64,000 bases of DNA from Hedera helix (Eukaryota; Streptophyta; Magnoliopsida; Apiales; Araliaceae). Within the stretch, counting starts at the first letter, position 1, and every line of letters begins with the position of its first letter. The stretch is taken from assembly GCA_947179155.2 (NCBI GenBank), contig OX359267.1, positions 42,494,292 through 42,558,291 of the forward strand, given 5' to 3'. The notes under the pieces are model-generated. The model was not told the origin of the DNA and did not search any database. It worked only from the letters and a program-made list of their open reading frames with translations. Position numbers and translations under genes: made by a program. Positions 57,690 to 64,000 of this stretch are shown piece after piece.

Positions 57690-58995
57690 ACCTCCCCTCC
57701 TTATGAAATTTCGTCCCCGAAATTGACGTACCTGACATATCGAAGAGGTAAGGATACTTAGATTTCATCTCAGATTCTAGCTCCCAGGTCATTTCCTCAG
57801 TATCTTGGTTCCTCCATAAAACCTTAACTTGAGGTATAACCTTTGAGCGTAGGATCTGCTCCTTCTTATCCAGGATCTTAACAGGTACTTCCTCGTATGT
57901 TAAATCCTCTGCTATAACGTCTGGTTCTAACTCAATGACGTGGTTTGGGTCCTTCACATATTTACGTAACATAGATATGTGAAAAACGTTATGGATGCGA
58001 GACATACTTGGTGGTAGGGCTAGTCTGTAGGCTACGGTTCCTATTCGATCGAGGATTTCAAATGGGCCAATAAATCGAGGGTTGAGCTTTCCTCTCTTTC
58101 CGAATCTCGTAACCCCTTTCCATGGAGAAACACGTAAGAATACATGATCTCCGACGTTGAAACTTTCGTCTCTCCGATGAAGATCAGCATAACTCTTTTG
58201 TCGTTCTTGTGCGGTCTGTATTCGTTGTCGGATCATTTGGATCTTTTCGGTCGTCAAGCGTACCAACTCGGGTCCCAACAATTTTGCTTCTCCTACCTCA
58301 TTCCAACATATTGGAGAGCGACACTTCCTTCCATACAATGCCTCGAATGGAGCCATGCCTATGCTTGCTTGGTAACTGTTGTTGTAAGAAAATTCCACCA
58401 ACGGTAAGTACTTATCCCAACTTCCTTTGAAGTCTAATACACAAAGTCTCAAAAGATCTTCGAGGGTCTGGATCGTCCTTTCCGATTGTCCGTCCGTTTG
58501 AGGATGGTATGCAGAACTAAAACGTAGTTCAGTGCCCATAACTTTTTGTAGACTGATCCAAAAGCGTGAAGTGAATCTAGGATCTCGATCAGAAACTATG
58601 GAAACTGGCATGCCATGCAATCTCACGATCTCATTTATGTACATACCGGCAAGACGTTCAAGTGAAAAGTTTTCTCGTATAGGCAAGAAATGAGCAGATT
58701 TGGTCAATCTATCTACGATCACCCAAATTGCATCTAAGCCTTGAGAAACTTTTGGAAGACCCGTCACGAAGTCCATATTGATGTGTTCCCACTTCCATTC
58801 GGGAACTTCAAGTGATTGTAATGGACCTTTAGGAACTTGATGTTCTGCCTTGACACGTTGACAAGTTAAGCACCTTGAGATAAACTCCGCAATCTCTCTT
58901 TTCATATTGTTCCACCAAAATGTATGTCGAAGATCTCGATACATCTTGGTACCTCCTGGGTGGATTGCAAACGGCGTGTTGTGTGCCTCCATCAT
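57685..58995 (-). CDS. Gypsy integrase plus chromodomain (Pol C-terminus)
   Basis: A 436-codon open segment of retroelement Pol. The zinc-binding region has H..H (HNTPFAIHPGG) and CLTCQRVKAEH. The catalytic core shows WVIVDRLTKSAHFLP, IVSDRDPRFTSRFW and YHPQTDGQSERTIQ, supplying D, D and E of the integrase triad. The GPY/F module (FIGPFEILDRIGTVAYRL) and a chromodomain (VKVLWRNQDTEEMTWELESE) follow. Chromodomains target such elements to particular chromatin. One in-frame TGA just upstream (59,047-59,049) separates it from RNase H, so it is the downstream part of a broken polyprotein rather than a separate gene. The frame runs through the polypurine tract and stops inside the LTR. Confidence 0.85.
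   Translation of the reverse strand: MMEAHNTPFAIHPGGTKMYRDLRHTFWWNNMKREIAEFISRCLTCQRVKAEHQVPKGPLQSLEVPEWKWEHINMDFVTGLPKVSQGLDAIWVIVDRLTKSAHFLPIRENFSLERLAGMYINEIVRLHGMPVSIVSDRDPRFTSRFWISLQKVMGTELRFSSAYHPQTDGQSERTIQTLEDLLRLCVLDFKGSWDKYLPLVEFSYNNSYQASIGMAPFEALYGRKCRSPICWNEVGEAKLLGPELVRLTTEKIQMIRQRIQTAQERQKSYADLHRRDESFNVGDHVFLRVSPWKGVTRFGKRGKLNPRFIGPFEILDRIGTVAYRLALPPSMSRIHNVFHISMLRKYVKDPNHVIELEPDVIAEDLTYEEVPVKILDKKEQILRSKVIPQVKVLWRNQDTEEMTWELESEMKSKYPYLFDMSGTSISGTKFHKEGRL
57690..57703 (-). promoter_or_regulatory. Polypurine tract
   Basis: The minus strand reads AAGGAGGGGAGGT directly before the LTR start TGTAAGACCCC. This is the expected plus-strand DNA primer site. It is also coding, giving the final residues KEGRL of the integrase-chromodomain ORF. 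Confidence 0.75.
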
Positions 58996-59046
58996 GATTT
59001 TATGCTTTAATTCAGGATCGTTAGGAACACAGAGTCGAGAGTTGAC

Positions 59047-59790
59047 TCAAAGTATTCCTTTCTCGTCGATTCTTGCTTCGGGAATGGCACCTTCTTGTAC
59101 TTTCTTTATCATGTTTATCAGTTCCGGATCGGTAGCTTGAGCAGCTTTAATTTTATCGATTAAAGTTGGTTCTACTCGCACGTGAGCAATCTTCGAGTGG
59201 GTCCCTGGTGTCTTTAGCTCTATCTCCATCTTTTGCAAGTCGTACAAAATACACTTTTGTGTTGTCAGCAGTGCACTTGTACTTGCATAAGATTTTCTGC
59301 TCAAAGCGTCAGCTACAACGTTCGCCTTTCCCGGGTGATACTGGATTGTGTGGTCATAATCCTTTAACAGTTCAAGCCAACGTCGTTGTCGCATGTTGAG
59401 TTCCTTCTGGGTGAAGAAATACTTGAGACTTTTATGATCCGTATAGATATCCACTTTTTCTCCGTACAAGTAGTGTCTCCAGATCTTCAACGCGAAAACG
59501 ACTGCTGCCAACTCTAGATCATGAGTAGGATAATTTTTCTCATAATCTTTGAGTTGTCGAGAGGCGTAGGCTATAACCTTTCCATGTTGCATAAGGACAC
59601 AGCCTAGACCTTTGCCAGAAGCATCGCTGTAGATAACAAATTCTCCTGATCCTGATGGTATGGTCAGAACAGGAGCTGAAACATGTCTCCTCTTGAGTTC
59701 TTGAAAACTCTTCTCGCATTCCTCGCTCGATATAAGTTTTGTACTAAAATGAATGATACCGATATCTAGTAATTAAACTTTCAACTCTTG
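59047..59790 (-). pseudogene. Gypsy RNase H segment with RT connection remnant
   Basis: The 181-codon ORF (59,592-59,047) holds RNase H features: YASRQLKDYEKNYPTHDLELAAV cut from the usual pattern, VDIYTDHKSLKYFF, and the final HPGKANVVADALSR. Upstream, to about 59,790, a frame with one break covers FQELKRRHVSAPVLTIP and YSDASGKGLGCVLMQ, the start of the RNase H fold. The reverse-transcriptase fingers and palm expected before it are absent. It ends at a single TGA replacing what would be CGA (L-R-V-N). Confidence 0.8.
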
Positions 59791-59795
59791 GTGTT

Positions 59796-60587
59796 CTATG
59801 GGAGCCATTTGGTATGGGACTTTAAAAATGGGCTTAGTGCCGGGTTCAAGATCGATACAAAATTCAATTTCACGGTTTGGGGTAAGCCAGAAAGTTCCTC
59901 AGAAAAAACGTCAGGAAACTCATTAACAATGGGAATATCATTCAAGTTTGACGTGTTTTTGTTCAAATCAGTGACATGAGCTAAAAAGGCTTGACATCCG
60001 TTTTTCAATAAACGAATGGCTTTATGGCTAGAAATAACAGTTATAGATTTCAATGGTTTAGTTGCTTGAATTTGCATGACAGGTTGATTAGGAATATGAA
60101 AACTAATAATCTTATGAAAACAATCAATTTTAGCATGATGGGTAGTCAACCAATCAATTCCTAAAATCACATCAAATTCACGCATCTCCAAATAAATAAG
60201 GTCAACAGGTAATGTGAGGTTGTTGATTTGAACTAGGCAAGATTTATAGATAGTAAATGTAATAGGTATTTCTCCCAATGAGGTTTCAACTGATAAGACA
60301 AAATTTAAGTTTTCAATAGTCAAATTTAAACGTTGAGTACATATAGGTGAGATAAAAGAGTGGATAGAGCCAGTATCTAATATGGCATAGACTTCACGAG
60401 AATTTATGAATAGCTTACCGGTTATCACCTCATTCGGTTTCTTGACTGTTATCGTCAAATCGAATCCCGAATACTTCATTCGGATCTTCACGTATTTCAA
60501 CCATGGGAATACCACTGAATAATTTTCTAGCAAACTGTTTCTCGGGTTCATCAACTTCATCAGTAGTAAGGTACCAATGATTTCCAT
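59796..60587 (-). CDS. Gypsy aspartic protease region joined to deleted RT
   Basis: A 263-codon ORF. A pepsin-like retroelement protease (active-site AILDTGSIHSFIS, then FDVILGIDWLTTHHAKIDC) is followed by the linker that normally precedes RT (IPIVNEFPDVFSEELSGLPQ). The sequence then departs from the family at about 59,790-59,820, so the RT fingers, palm and YxDD motif are missing. It overlaps the upstream ORF (60,430-61,050) by 158 nt in another frame, which could require frameshifting or reflect decay. The likely role is processing of the polyprotein, if expressed. Confidence 0.7.
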   Translation of the reverse strand: MEIIGTLLLMKLMNPRNSLLENYSVVFPWLKYVKIRMKYSGFDLTITVKKPNEVITGKLFINSREVYAILDTGSIHSFISPICTQRLNLTIENLNFVLSVETSLGEIPITFTIYKSCLVQINNLTLPVDLIYLEMREFDVILGIDWLTTHHAKIDCFHKIISFHIPNQPVMQIQATKPLKSITVISSHKAIRLLKNGCQAFLAHVTDLNKNTSNLNDIPIVNEFPDVFSEELSGLPQTVKLNFVSILNPALSPFLKSHTKWLP

Positions 60588-61050
60588 TAAAATAGTATTT
60601 TCGATAGACTGCAGTTTCCACGATAGTGACTAACTTAACCTGAATTCCACTAAATTGTAACGCCCAAAAGTATAGAAACATCATTTTTAAATAATCTTGA
60701 AAATCATAGCTGGAACACCATAAATCCCAAAGACTAATATGAAAAGTCCATATATTCTGATCCTTTGTTATAGAGCATAACCAGGTGATATCACTCTCCC
60801 AATTAGTGAGTAAATTAAAGGCAATAATTTCCGCAAGTTCGTTACTTCCTTTAATTGCTTCTAAGAATGGATCTGGAACGACTGTAGCAGAGCTTTCACC
60901 TTCATCCTTACTGGATAGAACACGCATAATTTTTGCCTTAGGCAAATGATTCAACTCTGAGTTTGTAAGAAGATTATTCGTCGCCTCTTGTTTTGCAGCT
61001 ACATTTGCTTCGGTAATTTCATAGTTAACCTCCTGATTTCCAGATGCCAT
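60430..61050 (-). CDS. Unrecognised 206-aa ORF in the Gag position
   Basis: The ORF begins just inside the primer-binding site. Its first ~35 residues (MASGNQEVNYEITEANVAAK) match the Gag leader of the related fragment at 2.4-2.6 kb. After that it has no Gag domain or zinc knuckle. Instead there is an acidic stretch (SSKDEGESSATVVPDPFLEA), a Trp/aromatic-rich part (WTFHISLWDLWCSSYDF) and a polar tail (YYFNGNHWYLTTDEVDEP). It may be a captured gene fragment, possibly including intron sequence, or rearranged retroelement DNA. I recognise no family. The frame stays open for 621 bp, which may only reflect how recent the element is. Confidence 0.5.
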   Translation of the reverse strand: MASGNQEVNYEITEANVAAKQEATNNLLTNSELNHLPKAKIMRVLSSKDEGESSATVVPDPFLEAIKGSNELAEIIAFNLLTNWESDITWLCSITKDQNIWTFHISLWDLWCSSYDFQDYLKMMFLYFWALQFSGIQVKLVTIVETAVYRKYYFNGNHWYLTTDEVDEPEKQFARKLFSGIPMVEIREDPNEVFGIRFDDNSQETE

Positions 61051-61241
61051 AATTAACTGTGGTCACAAAATAAATGTTAGTTCAAATAAACTGACTCATC
61101 TCTTCATGTTCCTACATTCAAATCGATTCATTAGATAAAAAAAATAAATCTAATTTAGGTAAGACACACTAGTGATTGATTCTATTCGTCTCTCCCCTCC
61201 TAGTTCTAACCCCAGATCTCCATTAAAGACCATATCCCTAA

Positions 61242-61255
61242 GCTCTGATGCCAAC
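61242..61255 (-). promoter_or_regulatory. Primer-binding site of young gypsy element
   Basis: The minus strand reads TTGGCATCAGAGC two bases from the 5' LTR border. It is identical to the site at 2806-2820 and one base from the initiator Met-tRNA type. Confidence 0.75.
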
Positions 61256-64000
61256 TATGACGCCCCCAAATCTGGGCCCACACAGCCCAAACTTGAGTCG
61301 TCAAAATACTACAACAAAATTATTACAACAAAGCACAACGTACAACAATACAGTATATAATAATACACAACTAAGTCTTCACTATTATTGCCACACTATT
61401 TTACAAAACGTGAAGACTAAGATAATTATTCCTCGGACCCTCACTCCATTCCCCGGCTAGACCCTGTTATGTTTTCATCTCCTGTTGAAAAACAATGGAA
61501 CAAAAGAAAGGGTGAGCTCAAATAGCCCAGTAAAGAATATCATGACTAAGATAATGACGAATAAATTATCATTAGTCTTCAACAGTTGAGTTCTTGATAG
61601 AATACAATAGACTACAAGGTTTATATCAAAAACTGCAGTTAAATTCTTAAACAACGTTCAGATCAATAATAGCAGCGGAATGAGTAATCTATTAGAAGAA
61701 TAATGCAGACTATAATGTCCACTCGGTTCTCTTTTTAGGAAAAACATCATCAACTTTTATCATCTGAAATATCATTAGTCAAGATAATACAAATTCACAG
61801 TTCCTGATCATAATCATGCACATCAACAGTTCATCTTTGTACTACGGGCCAAAGATATTCAATATAGCACCAACGATCATGATTATACCAGATTCAGCCT
61901 TTGGTCATAATCATACCAAACAACAGTTCATCTTTGCACTACGGGCCAAAGATATTCAATATAGCACCAACGGTCATGATTATACCAGATTCAGCCTTTG
62001 GTCATAATCATACCAAACAACAGTTCATCTTTGCACTACGTGCCAAAGAGAACATTCACCACGTGCCATAAAAGACACCGAACAGATGTATCGCCTTTAA
62101 CCTATTATATCGCCTTTAACCTATCATCTGTTCAACAAATATATCACATCTGTGCCCCCGGCCACAGATATTCACAACAGCTTATTTTTGGATGATTAGA
62201 ATGATATAAATGATGAACAGAAGAAATAGGATAACAATAAGTATCGGAAGTTTACTTTGTACAGATTCAAATAATGTCCAAATTGTCAACATGATGTGGA
62301 GTGAAATTTAAAAATGATATTCAAGATCCACAGTTCAGAATAACAGTTACAATTCAATAGAAAGGTTCACGTAAATAGGAATGTTCAGTTGAAATAATGA
62401 AGTTCAACTATTATGGAACATATAATATTTTCAGGAATTATAGAAGCAATAGTTCCATAATAAATTTCGATTTAGGAGTATGAAAGAAAATAATATCCCT
62501 TACCGTAGCAGGTTTGATTAACAAAAGGTGAAGGAAATTAATACAAAGGGTTATTCACCAACAGGCGGCAATCCGCTCCGTAAGGTTATTCCCACAATTT
62601 AATAGAATTTGAGTACAAAGAGTTATTCACCAAACAGGCGGCAATCCGCTCCGTAAGGTTATTCTCAGAGATTAATAATGAATGAATACGAAAGGTTATT
62701 CACCAACAGGCGGCAATCCGCTCCGTAAGGTTATTCCCACAATTTAATACATGGAAATAAAAGGCACGTCTTATGAGTAAGGAAGAAACAATATTATTAT
62801 CGAGAATCAAATAATGATAATCCCTTACCATAGTATGTTTGAATAATGGAAGATGAAAAAGATGGTATCCCTTACCTCAACACGTGACTGGATATTGATT
62901 TAAATGAGGTTGATTAACTTGAACAATACACGTATACTTATAGATCTTCACAAATACTCAAGATGACTTAAGCACACTTAGAGAGAACTTTCACAAGAAG
63001 TATTTAGAGAGAGAAAGAAAGAACAAGTAAGGAAGTTTATGAAAAATCCTTAAGTTAAGGCTTCTATTTATAGCCAAAAATCTTATCATTCATTTAATCT
63101 AAATCATTCATTTAAAGATCATCTTTTAATCTACACCATCCATTTCAAATATTATATTATCTTTAATCTACACCATTCATTTCATATCACCTAATAATCA
63201 CCTAACTTTATATTATAAACAAATCAATTTAATTATTCAACAATAATTCACACTTTAATCTACACCATTCATTTCATATCACCTAATAATCACCTAACTT
63301 TATATTATAAACAAATAACTTTATCAATTCAATTATTATGACTAATTGTTATAAATACAGTATAGTTAGCTCTTAGATATCAAGTCAATAAATTAATGAA
63401 ATACAACTGTTTAAATAACATCATAATAGAGATAACAATAATGTAAAATAAAGCATACGTTACTGTGTAATGACAATTATTGATTCAATAATGTGAATTA
63501 CTGTGCATATGTTACTGTGACAATTATTAGGTTCAATAATTTTAAAAACAGTGCAGCAACAATTATTGACTCAATGATATAAAATACAGTGTAATGACAA
63601 TTATTAAATCAATAATGCAAAATACTGTGTAACAACAATTATTGAATTGATAATATAAAATATTATGCAGTGACAATTATCGATGAAATGATGCGTAACA
63701 GTTACGGTGTCAATTATCAGACCAATAATATGAGACACTATGCAATACCGTGTGTTACTGTAGAGTACCGTGTGCTACAGAAAATACCAAAAAACTACCG
63801 TATGCTACTATTCTTTTATCACCGGTATTTTAACAGTTCCGTTGACTATTTTTATTTAAAAAGATTATTTCTGTCGTTTTCTATATCCGACAAATATTCC
63901 GTTGTGGGGTCCACCAATAATTTGTTATTTCGGCGCCGTCGTACGACACGAATATTCCCCGACCAAACGAATATTCCCCGACAAAGCGAATATTGTCCGA
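61256..64000 (-). repeat. 5' LTR of young gypsy element, cut by window end
   Basis: Aligns base for base with 54,819 to about 57,563. Differences seen include TATGAC for TGTGAC at the border, a 1-nt deletion near 62,184 and a few substitutions. About 125 bp should remain beyond the window. Confidence 0.92.

Larger units (their letters stand above)
54819..64000 (-). mobile_element. Young non-autonomous Ty3/gypsy chromovirus, runs off window
   Basis: A minus-strand, probably Tekay/Del-like element: 3' LTR 54,819-57,689, internal region 57,690-61,255 and 5' LTR from 61,256 to past the window end. Comparing the LTRs over about 2,745 bp I found only about seven differences, so the insertion is recent. 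The internal region is just 3.6 kb. It retains protease, RNase H, integrase and chromodomain, but lacks the reverse transcriptase core and most of Gag. A primer-binding site and polypurine tract are present, so it could have moved using proteins from a full relative. The left target-site flank is GTCAG (54,814-54,818); its partner is outside the window. Confidence 0.88.

Overview
The window looks like nuclear DNA from a flowering plant, probably a eudicot. The evidence is AT-rich spacer DNA with many TA, GA and GT microsatellites, GT-AG introns, plant-specific gene families (group Ia bHLH, ATL RING-H2, a plastid-type small protein, a DEAH helicase fused to an RBR ligase), Stowaway/hAT-type MITEs and chromodomain Ty3/gypsy elements. 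The species cannot be named from the sequence alone.

Layout. 1-1.9 kb is spacer. 1.9-6.56 kb is a broken minus-strand gypsy element: one 3.16-kb LTR with a gag fragment on one side and an integrase/chromodomain fragment on the other. 6.6-18 kb is gene-poor spacer with MITEs, hairpins and a long-TIR element at about 13.4-14.6 kb. 17,998-20,186 (+) is a three-exon bHLH96-like transcription factor. 20.2-25.2 kb is spacer. 25,254-25,521 (+) is a small secreted Cys-rich peptide gene with an apparent frameshift. 26,541-27,722 (-) is an intronless ATL-type RING-H2 ligase. 30,339-31,910 (+) is a five-exon, probably plastid-targeted small protein, assembled here from splice sites. 33,402-33,926 (+) is a coiled-coil, tail-anchored protein of unknown function. 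34,382-49,452 (-) is the largest gene: a three-exon DEAH-box helicase with a C-terminal RING1-IBR-RING2 module (DEAH11/12 type, 1,735 aa). Its 7.5-kb first intron holds a complete 6.34-kb LTR retrotransposon (TSD GTTAC), which itself contains a foldback MITE. Its second intron holds an ACCGGT-rich hAT-like MITE. 49.5-54.8 kb is spacer, ending in LTR-retrotransposon-like non-coding DNA. 54,819-64,000 is a young, large gypsy element of the same family as the 2-6 kb fragment. It has near-identical 2.87-kb LTRs, no reverse transcriptase core and an unrecognised ORF in place of most of gag; its 5' LTR runs off the window.

The host genes do not form a pathway. Two of them (ATL and DEAH-RBR) are predicted ubiquitin ligases, but their proximity is probably chance. 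The most unusual content is the nested and recombined transposon structure, the gag-replaced non-autonomous gypsy element, the frameshifted Cys-rich peptide gene, and the helicase-RBR fusion that keeps an intact reading frame around a large inserted element.
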